A stretch of DNA of 64,000 bases from Segatella hominis (GCF_019249725.2 NZ_CP137559.1:1407501-1471500), one strand, 5' to 3'. Shown: positions 43,837 through 52,112, counted from the stretch's first letter. Translations and numbers: made by a program. Notes: a model not told the origin generated them from the sequence alone.

Positions 43837-44421
43837 ATGGCTATCAATTTGAAAGCAAAGGAAACCCTCATCCAAGTGGGTGAGCAAAAGGGAAATTACC
43901 GTTACGTGCTCGGTACTGATTTGTACAGTAAACTGACTGAAAGCAAGGTGATTCAGGAGGCAGCACTCCGAAGTGGTGTGAGCCGAGGCGTGATGCAGGC
44001 ATGCTGGGATGCAGCCGGCAACGTGATCATGGCATGGGCAACTGAAGGTCACTCTGTAGCCATCCCCGGTTTGGGAACCATGCGATTTGGCGTTCGTGCC
44101 AAGAGCGTAAGTAATGTGGCAGAAGTGGCAAGCAGCCTGATTACCAGCCGTCGTGTTATCTTCACTCCTAACGTGGAGATCAAGAACGAGCTCCAGCGTA
44201 CCGCCATCCAGATTACCTGCTACGACCGAAACGGCAAACTGGTAAAGAAAGTGACCTCTGGCGACAAGGGCGATGTGGAAGACCCAGACAAAGAGCCTAA
44301 TGGCTCTGAGGGCGACAACAGCGGTAAGCCTAATGGCGACAACAAGGGTGACACCGGCTCTAATGGCGACAACAAGGGCGACACCGGCTCTGAAGGAGAT
44401 GGTGACTACGAATTGAAGTAG
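43837..44421 (+). CDS. HU-like DNA-binding protein with Gly/Asn/Asp tail
   Basis: 194 residues from ATG 43837. The first 130 residues match the HU-related family of Bacteroidota: LTESKVIQEAALRSGVSRGVMQACWDAAGNVI, then VAIPGLGTMRFGVRAKSVSNV and ITSRRVIFTPN. The C-terminal 50 residues are a charged, Gly-rich tail with the unit GDNKGDTGS repeated. The protein should bend or bind DNA. Its place after the small membrane protein and behind a repeat array suggests it could be the factor that binds the array. A terminator follows. The amidase gene that often comes next in related modules is absent. Confidence 0.85.
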   Translation: MAINLKAKETLIQVGEQKGNYRYVLGTDLYSKLTESKVIQEAALRSGVSRGVMQACWDAAGNVIMAWATEGHSVAIPGLGTMRFGVRAKSVSNVAEVASSLITSRRVIFTPNVEIKNELQRTAIQITCYDRNGKLVKKVTSGDKGDVEDPDKEPNGSEGDNSGKPNGDNKGDTGSNGDNKGDTGSEGDGDYELK

Positions 44422-44457
44422 CCCAGCCCTCTTCTAAAGGAGGGGCATCCAAACAAA

Positions 44458-44503
44458 GTCCCCAATCCTTGACGATTCTGTCTTGGATTGGGGATATTTT
44501 TTT
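44458..44503 (+). terminator. Terminator after the HU-like gene
   Basis: Arms TCCCCAATCC and GGATTGGGGA around a 14-base loop, followed by TATTTTTTT. The T tract runs into the end of the MBL remnant. Confidence 0.8.
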
Positions 44504-44660
44504 ACAACTCGATTACCTCCAAGTCATCAGGCACCACAATCCTGCCCTTGAAATACTCAGCAGCCTCCTGGGAATATTTCTCCTTGCGAGTGGCAAGCGT
44601 CTTCTCCTCCGTATGATAAAGAATGAGATTCTTGACACCTAATACATGGTCGGTATGGGC
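44502..44660 (-). pseudogene. MBL-fold hydrolase remnant with internal deletion
   Basis: Minus strand, 52 codons ending in a proper stop. It begins AHTDHVLGV, which is the zinc motif of the intact gene at 25900-26739, and jumps at LGV directly to KNLILYHTEEKTLATRKE and the C-terminal PDDLEVIEL. In the intact gene the two parts are about 470 bases apart and both end or begin at a GCCCAG-containing LGV coding sequence, so the deletion probably went through that short repeat. By eye about three quarters of the bases match, so it derives from a diverged relative rather than a fresh copy. The N-terminal half is missing. Confidence 0.85.
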
Positions 44661-44690
44661 ATTCCTGTTCTATTTTTAAGTATAATCAAA

Positions 44691-46550
44691 TTAATAAGGA
44701 AACAGCAGCGGCAGGACGAAAGTCATCACCACGCCGATGATGATCTGCAGAGGCAGACCCACCTTCACATAGTCCATAAACGAGTAACCACCCGCCTTCA
44801 TCACCAGTGCATTAGGCGGCGTGGAGAATGGAGAGGCGAAGCACATGCTGGCTCCCAAGGTGACCGCAAAGAGGAAGGAATAAGGACTCACACCCACCTG
44901 CTGGGCTGCCACTAAGGCGATAGGTGCCATCAGCACGGCCGTGGCGGTATTGCTGATAAACATCGTCATCAGAGAGGTGGTGAAATAGATGCCAGCCAAG
45001 AGAGCCGTAGGTCCCAGCGCCCCCAGACTGTCCACTAAAGTCTGCGAAACCAGCGCAGAGGCTCCCGTCTTCTCCAGCGCCGTGGACATCGGCATCATCG
45101 CCGCTATCAGCACGATACTCTCCCAGTTGATGGTCTTGTAAGCCGCCTCCACATTACGGAAACAGCCTGCAAAGACCGTGAGCAGACCGGCTATGATGAC
45201 CGCCGTAACCGGAGCTACAGGGATGAAATCAAACACCATCATCGCCACCATGAGCAGCATGATGGCCGCAGCCACAGGAGCCTTATAGTCGAGCAGCACC
45301 TTGTCGGCAGTCTTCTCAGGCTGGTCGAGCACCACCCAGTTGGAAGTATCCGAAGTGAGATGAGCCAGATTGGTCCACTCGCCCTGCACCAGGAGCATAT
45401 CGCCCACATGCAGTTTGGCAGCTATCAGATTATCCGTGATATATTCCTCTCCTCGCTTCACGCCCAACACGTTGATACCGAAGCGCTTACGCAGATTGGC
45501 TTCTCCGATGCGCAGGCCTACGAAATTGGAGGTAGGCATCACGACTATCTCCGTGAGTCCGAGGTCGTAGAAGTCGATTTTCACGTCCTTCATCTTTCTC
45601 AATCCGTAGTCGTGGGCAAACTTTTCTATCTTCTCCTCATCGCCCAGAATATAGAGGATATCGTGTACGGAAATCGTGCTGCTGCTCTTCGCCATGTTCT
45701 GGTTGACATCCTTGACGAGTCCGAGTTTCGACTTCTTCTCGTTTCTGATTTCGATGATGCTCACCCCGTATTTCTTCTGTATGCTGAGGTCCTTGAGCGT
45801 CTTGCCCACGATGTCCATCACCCCACCATTTTCATCGGCCGCCCCATAGCGCTTGCTAGGCACGATGTAGCGATGCAGATTGTCGAGCAGCTGGTATTCA
45901 TCCACCAGGTCGTCGAGCGATTTCGCCTTGTCCTTCTTCTTTCCGTTCTGCTTTTTGCTGAGGAAAATCTTGCTGAGGGGCATGAGTACGATGATGCCGA
46001 TGGCGATGACGATGAGACCCACGGGGAAGAAGGAGAAGAAAGCGAGCGGCTGATAACCGGCTTCTGTGAGCACCTCATCGATGACCAGGTTGGGCGGCGT
46101 ACCGATGAGCGTGAGCATTCCTCCGAGACTGCCCGCAAAGGCCAGAGGCATGAGGAAACGGCTCGACTGCATGCCCGATGCTGCCGCTAAGCTCACGATG
46201 ATAGGCATCATGAGCGCCACGGTTCCGGTATTGCTCACGAAGGCTCCGATGAAGGAGGTGACGAGCATCACCAGCAGGAAGGTAATGGTTTCGTTGCCGC
46301 GCGAAAGGGCCATGAGCTTATTGCCCGTGAGCTTGGCAAGTCCCGTCTGCATGATGGCTCCACCCACCACGAAAAGGCCTATCATCATGACGACGATGGG
46401 CGACGAGAAACCTGCCAGGGCTTCTGAAGGAGTAAGAATTCCGAATACGAGTAGTGCTGCCAAGGCGGTAAGAGCTACGATGTCGGCCCTCACTCTGCCC
46501 CAAATAAACATGGCAACCGTAATGATTAAAATGCTAAGCGTTATTGTCAT
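44691..46550 (-). CDS. SLC13/DASS-type anion transporter with two RCK_C domains
   Basis: 619 residues. About 10-12 membrane helices in two halves: the N-terminal helices up to about 195 include SFIGAFVSNTGTVALMMPI and GTPPNLVIDEVL, the family's SNT substrate motifs; the second half repeats FISNTATAVLMAPIALVAA and FSTPPNALVM. Between them a cytoplasmic loop (about 195-395) carries two TrkA-C/RCK_C domains (YGVSIIEIRNEKKSKLG; FGINVLGVKRGEEYI). It resembles sodium-coupled di/tricarboxylate or sulfate transporters; the substrate cannot be read from sequence. Its own promoter faces that of the phosphatase gene. Confidence 0.88.
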   Translation of the reverse strand: MTITLSILIITVAMFIWGRVRADIVALTALAALLVFGILTPSEALAGFSSPIVVMMIGLFVVGGAIMQTGLAKLTGNKLMALSRGNETITFLLVMLVTSFIGAFVSNTGTVALMMPIIVSLAAASGMQSSRFLMPLAFAGSLGGMLTLIGTPPNLVIDEVLTEAGYQPLAFFSFFPVGLIVIAIGIIVLMPLSKIFLSKKQNGKKKDKAKSLDDLVDEYQLLDNLHRYIVPSKRYGAADENGGVMDIVGKTLKDLSIQKKYGVSIIEIRNEKKSKLGLVKDVNQNMAKSSSTISVHDILYILGDEEKIEKFAHDYGLRKMKDVKIDFYDLGLTEIVVMPTSNFVGLRIGEANLRKRFGINVLGVKRGEEYITDNLIAAKLHVGDMLLVQGEWTNLAHLTSDTSNWVVLDQPEKTADKVLLDYKAPVAAAIMLLMVAMMVFDFIPVAPVTAVIIAGLLTVFAGCFRNVEAAYKTINWESIVLIAAMMPMSTALEKTGASALVSQTLVDSLGALGPTALLAGIYFTTSLMTMFISNTATAVLMAPIALVAAQQVGVSPYSFLFAVTLGASMCFASPFSTPPNALVMKAGGYSFMDYVKVGLPLQIIIGVVMTFVLPLLFPY

Positions 46551-46604
46551 GCTATAAAATTTGAATTAAAATAATGTTTTCGAAACGAAATCACGTTTTG
46601 ATTG

Positions 46605-46612
46605 CAAAGATA
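46605..46612 (-). promoter_or_regulatory. -7 element of the SLC13 gene
   Basis: TATCTTTG on the minus strand, 55 bases before the ATG at 46550. Confidence 0.6.
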
Positions 46613-46676
46613 AGCACTTTTTCAGAAAAAACAAAGAAATTGGTAAAAAAACTTTGCTCATTTCAAAGTATTATAC

Positions 46677-46684
46677 TAACTTTG
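46677..46684 (+). promoter_or_regulatory. -7 element of the phosphatase gene
   Basis: TAACTTTG followed by CAGACG, 31 bases before the ATG at 46715. Confidence 0.65.
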
Positions 46685-46714
46685 CAGACGGAAAAGAAAC
46701 ATTAAAACTCCAAA

Positions 46715-47197
46715 ATGATAAAGAAAGGTAAACATACAGTATTATTTATTTGCCTCGGCAATATCTGCCGCTCTCCTGCGGGTGAAGGCATCATGAAGAG
46801 TCTCGTAGAAAAGGCGGGGCTGAGCGACGAGTTTGAAATCGACTCTGCCGGTATCGGCAACTGGCACGTAGGACAATTGCCCGACAGCCGTATGAGAAAA
46901 TGTGGCGCCGAGCACGGTTATGATTTCAACAGTCACGCCCGCCAGTTTAAGAAATCAGACTTCGACCGCTTCGACACCATCGTGGTGATGGACAACGACA
47001 ATTATCGTGCCATCACGTCTATGTCATCCTGTCAGGCTGACAAGGATAAGGTGGTTCGCATGGCTGATTTTCTGACCCATCATCGCCAATACACGACCGT
47101 GCCCGACCCATACTATGGCGACTATAGCGACTTTGAACTGGTCATCACTCTCCTGGAGGATGCCTGTCAGGGATTGCTGCAGTCTCTCACGGAATAA
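46715..47197 (+). CDS. Low-molecular-weight protein tyrosine phosphatase
   Basis: 160 residues. The P-loop C-x5-R-S is CLGNICRS near residue 13; the general acid Asp is in VPDPYYG near residue 130; the DSAGIGNWHVGQ and VVMDNDNYRAI stretches are family marks. It removes phosphate from protein tyrosine (or arginine) residues in the cytoplasm. The class often controls capsule tyrosine kinases, but no kinase is adjacent here. Confidence 0.95.
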   Translation: MIKKGKHTVLFICLGNICRSPAGEGIMKSLVEKAGLSDEFEIDSAGIGNWHVGQLPDSRMRKCGAEHGYDFNSHARQFKKSDFDRFDTIVVMDNDNYRAITSMSSCQADKDKVVRMADFLTHHRQYTTVPDPYYGDYSDFELVITLLEDACQGLLQSLTE

Positions 47198-47310
47198 TTT
47201 TCCTTTGACCTACATCAAGCCGAAAACGGATTTGGTTGATATGAGTCAAAAAAAGTCCTCGTTTCATCATTTTGTCATGCCTTTGTGACAGATTTTCAAA
47301 AAATAGGCAT

Positions 47311-47318
47311 TACCTTTG
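47311..47318 (+). promoter_or_regulatory. -7 element before two small ORFs
   Basis: TACCTTTG followed by CACTCG. It lies inside a longer in-frame extension starting at 47285, so the small protein must begin downstream (47351 or 47387). Confidence 0.55.
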
Positions 47319-47350
47319 CACTCGAAAAAGGTGAGATTGTAATAAGGATA

Positions 47351-47488
47351 ATGTTAAACTGGAGCCTCAAATGGAGACTCCGCAAAATGAAAATGATTAT
47401 GATGACAACAGTAATGATTCTCGCAGTAGTAGCAGTCATGATTGCTAAAGCTGTAAATGTAAACGACAAAATGGAAATGGGTAAGTAA
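47351..47488 (+). CDS. Small single-helix membrane protein
   Basis: 45 residues from ATG 47351, or 33 from ATG 47387. Basic start (WSLKWRLRKMKM) then one hydrophobic helix (TTVMILAVVAVMIAKAV) and a short polar end. The orientation would be N-in. It lies 154 bases after the phosphatase gene and 76 bases before the next small ORF, behind its own promoter. Unrecognised; toxin-like or regulatory membrane peptides have this build, but nothing here proves it. Confidence 0.5.
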   Translation: MLNWSLKWRLRKMKMIMMTTVMILAVVAVMIAKAVNVNDKMEMGK

Positions 47489-47564
47489 TTACCTGCTCCA
47501 TGAGTGGTAAAAAGATTTAGGCTGAAAGAAGCCTGCAGTATTAATTAATTAAAGGATAACAAGT

Positions 47565-47684
47565 ATGAAAACAATTTTCGAAAACATCAAGAAGGCTTTC
47601 AAAGTTTTACTTGAGAACTACATGAACGCCATGGAAATGTATGGCGAGGCCTTGAGTAAAGGTCGTGGTTGCTCTTGCGCTTAA
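47565..47684 (+). CDS. 39-residue ORF ending Cys-Ser-Cys-Ala
   Basis: Too short for usual gene finding. MKTIFENIKKAFKVLLENY, then AMEMYGEALSK and a Gly-Arg-Gly-Cys-Ser-Cys-Ala end. The first 30 residues form an amphipathic helix; the end resembles modified-peptide cores or a metal-binding tail. It is preceded by AAAGGATAAC (weak Shine-Dalgarno), and the codon usage looks like that of a real gene. It is followed by two hairpin repeats and a terminator, consistent with one short transcript from 47311. Family unknown. Confidence 0.5.
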   Translation: MKTIFENIKKAFKVLLENYMNAMEMYGEALSKGRGCSCA

Positions 47685-47719
47685 GGGGTTTACCTCTGGT
47701 GCATCAGAACCTACGGAAA

Positions 47720-47782
47720 GGATGCTGCTTCGGTAAGCAAGTATCCTGAATGAAAAGAATGCTGCTTCGGTAAGCTAACTTC
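47720..47782 (+). repeat. Two hairpin repeats (ATGCTGCTTCGGTAAGC)
   Basis: Direct repeat of ATGCTGCTTCGGTAAGC at about 47722 and 47759. The first lies in an 11-pair stem GGATGCTGCTT / AAGCAAGTATCC with a CGGT loop and one bulge; the second has only the inner GCTT/AAGC stem plus CTGAA/TTCAG flanks. It is downstream of the 39-residue ORF and before the terminator at 47857. A structured 3' RNA is likely. Confidence 0.6.
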
Positions 47783-47856
47783 AGAAATGGAGTTGCTTCT
47801 TCAAGCGGGCATTCATTTGATAAAGAAAGTAATTACGTTTGTAATATATGAAAGAA

Positions 47857-47892
47857 GCGTGCAAGTCTCTCTAAAGCTTGTACGCTTTTTTT
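47857..47892 (+). terminator. Terminator of the small-ORF transcript
   Basis: Arms GCGTGCAAG and CTTGTACGC around an 11-base loop followed by TTTTTTTG. Confidence 0.8.
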
Positions 47893-47939
47893 GTTTTTTC
47901 TCCGCTGAGTTTTGTTCTTCTCACAGATAATTGTTTTTT

Positions 47940-47969
47940 GTCCCACAGATTTCACAGATCTACACAGAT
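47940..47969. repeat. Dispersed CCCACAGATTT element, single copy
   Basis: GTCCCACAGATTTCACAGAT and the next 10 bases (CTACACAGAT) match the arms at 25730/25859 and the coding copy at 40388. Confidence 0.8.
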
Positions 47970-48018
47970 GTTTTTCCCGATTTTATACTTTATGTTTGGT
48001 CATTTCATTATTTTATCA

Positions 48019-48026
48019 TACCTTTG
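48019..48026 (+). promoter_or_regulatory. -7 element of the Fur-family gene
   Basis: TACCTTTG followed by CAAGC, 54 bases before the ATG. Confidence 0.65.
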
Positions 48027-48079
48027 CAAGCAAGTATAAAGTGGTACACTTTTTAATTAGAACATAAAGAAAATAGAAA

Positions 48080-48514
48080 ATGGAGCACCAAGATATTATC
48101 ATCAAACTGGAGGCGAAGGGAATCAAACCTACAGCCAACCGCATTCTCGTTCTCAAGACTTTAGCGAGCGAGCATCATCCCCAGAGCCTCAGCAATCTGG
48201 AACACAAGATGCTGACCATGGACAAATCCAGCATCTTCAGAGTGCTCACCCTCTTCCTCGAACACGACGTGGTACACGCTTTCGAGGACGGACGAGGCAT
48301 CCTCAACTACGAACTCTGCGAGGAAGAAGGAAAATGCGACCATCATGACGGCCATATCCACTTCTACTGCGAGGCTTGCCAACGCTCCTTCTGCATGGAA
48401 GACATCCACATCCCAAGCTTCGATTTACCAGAAGGATTCTATCCCCACTCCGTTTCCTTTGTCATCAAGGGAGAATGCCCGGAATGTAGAAAAAAGCACA
48501 AGTACTTGCCATAA
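48080..48514 (+). CDS. Fur-family metal- or peroxide-responsive repressor
   Basis: 144 residues. Winged helix KGIKPTANRILVLKTLAS, recognition helix KSSIFRVLTLFLEHDVVH. The metal-site half has the His/Cys cluster CDHHDGHIHFYCEACQRSFC and the end CPECRKK, giving two CxxC zinc pairs (YCEAC, ECPEC). It could be Fur, Zur or PerR; the two CxxC pairs and the GHIHFYCEAC stretch lean to Fur/Zur. Sits alone behind its own promoter. It controls metal uptake or stress genes by binding dyad sites at promoters. Confidence 0.92.
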   Translation: MEHQDIIIKLEAKGIKPTANRILVLKTLASEHHPQSLSNLEHKMLTMDKSSIFRVLTLFLEHDVVHAFEDGRGILNYELCEEEGKCDHHDGHIHFYCEACQRSFCMEDIHIPSFDLPEGFYPHSVSFVIKGECPECRKKHKYLP

Positions 48515-48745
48515 TAACGGCAAAATACTTGCCATAAAATCAATAAGAGAAGCATCCTTAGCTTAACATACATTTAACTATTCGCATTTTTTAGTTACAT
48601 ATTTGCAACTAACTTTTTCTTACAAAGTATATAAGATTTGTAAATTTAGGGCATTTCAAATTTAAGAGCCGTTAAAGTGTTAAATTCAAATGTTAAAACG
48701 GGATAAAAAACAATACGGAATGATTGCTTTCTCATTTTTTGCTTC
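48515..48745. other. AT-rich gap with no recognised gene
   Basis: Between the Fur-family gene and the degP promoter: TTAAC- and TTAGTTAC-rich sequence, no hairpin with a T tract and no supported ORF. Confidence 0.5.
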
Positions 48746-48753
48746 TATATTTG
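48746..48753 (+). promoter_or_regulatory. -7 element of degP
   Basis: TATATTTG followed by CAACC; a TTG lies about 19 bases upstream at 48724. The leader to the ATG is about 200 bases and holds the repeats below. Confidence 0.65.
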
Positions 48754-48810
48754 CAACCGGTTAGACGAAGCTATCGTTTTTCCGAGACAGTCAAATCTGC
48801 CTGGAATCAA

Positions 48811-48892
48811 GAATCCCCTCACAAGGAGTTCTGGGAATAAGAAAACCAAAGCAGAGGTTCTGAAACCGAGAATCCCCTCACAAGGAGTTCTG
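48811..48892 (+). repeat. Two 23-bp repeats in the degP leader, 59-bp period
   Basis: GAATCCCCTCACAAGGAGTT followed by CTG at 48811-48833 and 48870-48892. Each has a small CTC-ACAAG-GAG stem and the A(A/G)GGAG text of a ribosome site. They are transcribed. Confidence 0.8.
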
Positions 48893-48961
48893 AAAGAAAC
48901 GAGGCTGCCGCAAACCAATTAGAGTAATAAAAAAGAAAAGTAATAATTAAAAGCAATAGAC

Positions 48962-50425
48962 ATGAAAAAGGTAACAAATTACGTGATGGCTCTGTTGTGC
49001 GTAGGTTCACTCGCATTCTCAGCCGGTGCATTCATGAAAGTAAACGCAGCTCCAGCTACTACTTCAGCTCCAGCTGGTCAACCAGTAGATCTCACTTATG
49101 CAGCAGAAAAAGCTCTGCCAGCTGTAGTTCACATCAAATACGTACAGAACTCCAAGACAACAACCGTTGACGTGCAGGACGATCCATTCGGAGGATTCTT
49201 CGACCCATTCGGCTTCTTCGGAAACCCTGGCAACGGCGGCACACGCAAGCAGAGAGTGCAGACCCCTAAGAAAGAAGCTACAGGTTCGGGAGTCATCATC
49301 AGTAGCGACGGATATATCGTAACCAACAACCACGTGGTGGAAGGTGCTGACGAACTGACCGTCACCCTCAACGACAACCGCGAATACTCAGCCCGCATCG
49401 TCGGTACCGACAAGACTACCGACCTCGCACTCATCAAGGTGGACGGCAAGAACCTGCCTACCCTCCCTATCGCAGATAGCGACAAGGTAAGAGTCGGAGA
49501 ATGGGTCATCGCAGTAGGCAACCCATTCGGTCTCAACAATACCGTGACTGCTGGTATCATCTCTGCCAAGGCACGTTCACTCGGAGCCAACGGCGTAGAG
49601 AGCTTCATCCAGACCGATGCTGCCATCAACGCAGGCAACTCTGGTGGTGCACTCGTCAATACCCAGGGCGAACTCGTAGGTATCAACGCCATGCTCTACT
49701 CACAGACCGGTTCTTACGCAGGATATGGTTTCGCCATCCCTACATCCATCATGAACAAGGTGGTAGATGACATCAAGAAATATGGTAGCGTACAGCGTGT
49801 AATGCTCAGCATTCAGGGTTCAGACGTGCTCAACTATATCAACAACCAGAAGGAGAACGGCAAGGAAGTGAACCTCGGAACCAATGAGGGTGTTTACATC
49901 GCCAAGGTGGATGAAGACGGAAATGGTGCTGCTGCCGACCTGAAAGAAGGTGACGTAATCACCAAGGTGGACGGCAAGAAGGTAACCAAGATGGCTGAAC
50001 TCCAGGAATTGCTCAACGGCAAGCGCCCTGGCGACAAGATGACCATCACCTATCTGCGCAACAAGAAGGCTATCACCAAGACCATCACGCTGAAGAATGC
50101 TCAGGGCACAACCTCTGTCATCAAGTCAGCCGACCTCGATGTGCTGGGTGGCAACTTCCGCCAGATTACCGCTTCACAGAAGGAGCAGCTCAACATCAAG
50201 TATGGTGTAGAGGTGATGAAGGTAAATAGCGGAGCCTTGAAGGAAGCCGGAATCTCTCGCGGATTCATCATCCAGAAGATCAACGACAACAATATCACTT
50301 CTCTCGACGACCTGCAGAAAGCCGTCAAGAGCGCTTCTACCAGCAAGGACCCTGTGCTCTACATCCAGGGTATGTGGCCTACAGGCAAGAAGGCTTACTT
50401 CGCAGTTCCTCTGCAGAGAGACTAA
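48962..50425 (+). CDS. degP: DegP/HtrA periplasmic serine protease
   Basis: 487 residues with a signal peptide (MKKVTNYVMALLCVGSLAFS). Trypsin-like triad His124 (TNNHVVEG), Asp154 (TTDLALIKV) and Ser227 (INAGNSGGALV). Two PDZ domains follow (about 290-375 and 395-480). The LA-loop region after the signal has an Asn/Gly/Phe-rich loop. It degrades or refolds damaged envelope proteins in the periplasm. Ends with a terminator; the two-repeat leader suggests post-transcriptional or regulator input. Confidence 0.95.
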   Translation: MKKVTNYVMALLCVGSLAFSAGAFMKVNAAPATTSAPAGQPVDLTYAAEKALPAVVHIKYVQNSKTTTVDVQDDPFGGFFDPFGFFGNPGNGGTRKQRVQTPKKEATGSGVIISSDGYIVTNNHVVEGADELTVTLNDNREYSARIVGTDKTTDLALIKVDGKNLPTLPIADSDKVRVGEWVIAVGNPFGLNNTVTAGIISAKARSLGANGVESFIQTDAAINAGNSGGALVNTQGELVGINAMLYSQTGSYAGYGFAIPTSIMNKVVDDIKKYGSVQRVMLSIQGSDVLNYINNQKENGKEVNLGTNEGVYIAKVDEDGNGAAADLKEGDVITKVDGKKVTKMAELQELLNGKRPGDKMTITYLRNKKAITKTITLKNAQGTTSVIKSADLDVLGGNFRQITASQKEQLNIKYGVEVMKVNSGALKEAGISRGFIIQKINDNNITSLDDLQKAVKSASTSKDPVLYIQGMWPTGKKAYFAVPLQRD

Positions 50426-50535
50426 ACCAGTCGCCCCGAAAGGAGAACAGAAAACTCAAGTCAAGCAAGAGTTTTATCAGAAAAATTTCTCCAATTAGGC
50501 GTCAGAAAAAGGTTTTGAAAATATAAAAAACGACA

Positions 50536-50573
50536 AAATAGCAGGTATTTTTAAAAATATCTGCTATTTTTTT
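50536..50573 (+). terminator. Terminator of degP
   Basis: Arms AAATAGCAGGTATTTTT and AAAAATATCTGCTATTT followed by TTTT. Confidence 0.85.
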
Positions 50574-50605
50574 GCTATTTTTTTTGTCATTTCGAACAAA
50601 AAGTG

Positions 50606-50613
50606 TACTTTTG
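50606..50613 (+). promoter_or_regulatory. -7 element of rpoD
   Basis: TACTTTTG followed by CAGAA, 27 bases before the ATG. Confidence 0.65.
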
Positions 50614-50639
50614 CAGAACTTAAAAAAATAAAGGCTACC

Positions 50640-51503
50640 ATGAGACAACTAAAAATTTCAAATTCATTCACTAATCGTGAAAGTGCGTCACTCGACAAAT
50701 ATCTGCAGGAGATAGGACATGAAGAACTACTCTCGGTAGATGAAGAAGTAGAGTTGGCACAGAAAATCAAGAAAGGTGATCGCCAAGCCTTAGAGAGATT
50801 AACAAGAGCAAATCTACGCTTCGTTGTCTCTGTGGCAAAGCAATATCAGAATCAGGGACTCAGCCTCCCCGACCTCATTAATGAGGGAAATGTAGGACTC
50901 ATCAAAGCAGCAGAGAAATTTGATGAAACACGTGGATTCAAATTCATCTCATACGCTGTTTGGTGGATTCGCCAAAGCATTCTGCAAGCCATCGCAGAGC
51001 AGAGTAGAATCGTGCGCCTGCCACTCAATCAGGTGGGAAGCGTCAACAAGATAAACCGTGAACTCAACAAGTTTGAGCAAGAACACGAGCGCCGTCCAAG
51101 CGTAAATGAGATTGCCGACCGCATAGATTTGCCTGAAGAAAAAGTCGAGGAAGCGATGAAGGCCAACAACCGCCACGTAAGTATGGATGCTCCTTTCGTA
51201 GATGGAGAGGACAACAGCCTGCTGGACGTACTTGCCGACAACAATATGCCGATGGCTGACAAGGCACTCGTACAGGAATCGCTACGGAAAGAAATCGACA
51301 GGGCCATCGACCTGCTCAACGATAGAGAACAAAAGGTGGTAAGAGCCTTCTTCGGAATCGGCTCGCCAGAAATGACGCTCGAGGAAATCGGCGACAAATA
51401 CAATCTCACCCGTGAGAGAGTGCGCCAAATCAAGGAGAAAGCCATACGCAGACTCCGACACAATACGAAGAATAAACTGCTGAAGACCTATCTGGGACAG
51501 TAG
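50640..51503 (+). CDS. rpoD: Primary sigma factor RpoD/SigA
   Basis: 287 residues, the short form typical of Bacteroidota: no region 1.1 and no non-conserved insert. Region 1.2 [20 protein letters not shown]; regions 2.1-2.4 [20 protein letters not shown] through [20 protein letters not shown]; region 3 and region 4.2 ending [20 protein letters not shown]. It should direct RNA polymerase to the TAnnTTTG promoters seen throughout the window; the region 2.4/4.2 differences from E. coli match that unusual consensus. Monocistronic. Confidence 0.97.
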   Translation: MRQLKISNSFTNRESASLDKYLQEIGHEELLSVDEEVELAQKIKKGDRQALERLTRANLRFVVSVAKQYQNQGLSLPDLINEGNVGLIKAAEKFDETRGFKFISYAVWWIRQSILQAIAEQSRIVRLPLNQVGSVNKINRELNKFEQEHERRPSVNEIADRIDLPEEKVEEAMKANNRHVSMDAPFVDGEDNSLLDVLADNNMPMADKALVQESLRKEIDRAIDLLNDREQKVVRAFFGIGSPEMTLEEIGDKYNLTRERVRQIKEKAIRRLRHNTKNKLLKTYLGQ

Positions 51504-51590
51504 GCTATCAGACACATGCTGATGCGGAAGTCTGTAGCTTTTCAGGAAAACCGGATGAAGGTCAGTAGGCTAAAATAATTTAGAATAGAA

Positions 51591-52112
51591 ATGAAATTAT
51601 CAAAAATCGGACTCACAGCTATAGCAGCTACACTCCTCATCTCGCTTACCGTACAGGCTAAAAACGAGATGAAAAAGGCATACGTCTTTGGATTTGCTTC
51701 TTCTTTCAACGACTCCACAGTCTATTTCACAGACATTCAGGAGGTAGATTCTGCATGGTTTACCAGCAAACATCATTTCCTGGTAAGCCGAGAGAACTAC
51801 TCATACCAGTTGCGCGACTATCTGGCAAACATCGGAGAACAGCATCGCACATGCGTGGTGGAATATAATACCGACCCGAAGAAACTGGAGAAAGTGTGGA
51901 ACAAGCTCTACATACGCTATGCGCACAACCAGAAGCAGAAAAACAACCAGAAGCAGAAGACCGAACTGCCTCCTTTCCAAATCAAGAAACTGAACAGGAC
52001 GCAATTCCAGTTCCAGGCTGTAGCACCTATGGATGAAGCTACAGAAATAGAGGAACCTGTAAAGAAAGTGAAGGCTAAGAAAGCCCAGAAAAAGCAACGC
52101 AAGAACAAATGA
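51591..52112 (+). CDS. Secreted protein coupled to the HPr-kinase-like gene
   Basis: 173 residues with a signal peptide (MKLSKIGLTAIAATLLISLTV-QAKN). Middle part: KKAYVFGFASSFNDSTVYFTD, then a helix and SYQLRDYLANIGEQHRT. The tail (about 105-173) is rich in Lys/Gln/Glu (PVKKVKAKKAQKKQRKNK). Its stop codon overlaps the start of the kinase gene (ATGA), so the two are translationally coupled, and a functional link is likely. Not recognised; it could be a substrate or partner of the kinase/peptidase pair. 88 bases after rpoD. Confidence 0.72.
   Translation: MKLSKIGLTAIAATLLISLTVQAKNEMKKAYVFGFASSFNDSTVYFTDIQEVDSAWFTSKHHFLVSRENYSYQLRDYLANIGEQHRTCVVEYNTDPKKLEKVWNKLYIRYAHNQKQKNNQKQKTELPPFQIKKLNRTQFQFQAVAPMDEATEIEEPVKKVKAKKAQKKQRKNK

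Noticed and set aside
37000..44500. Intact prophage or conjugative element
   Set aside because: No integrase, relaxase, terminase or capsid gene, and no att-like direct repeat was recognised at the borders.
47285..47350. Upstream start for the small membrane ORF
   Set aside because: The promoter -7 box at 47311 lies inside this extension, so translation must start further downstream.
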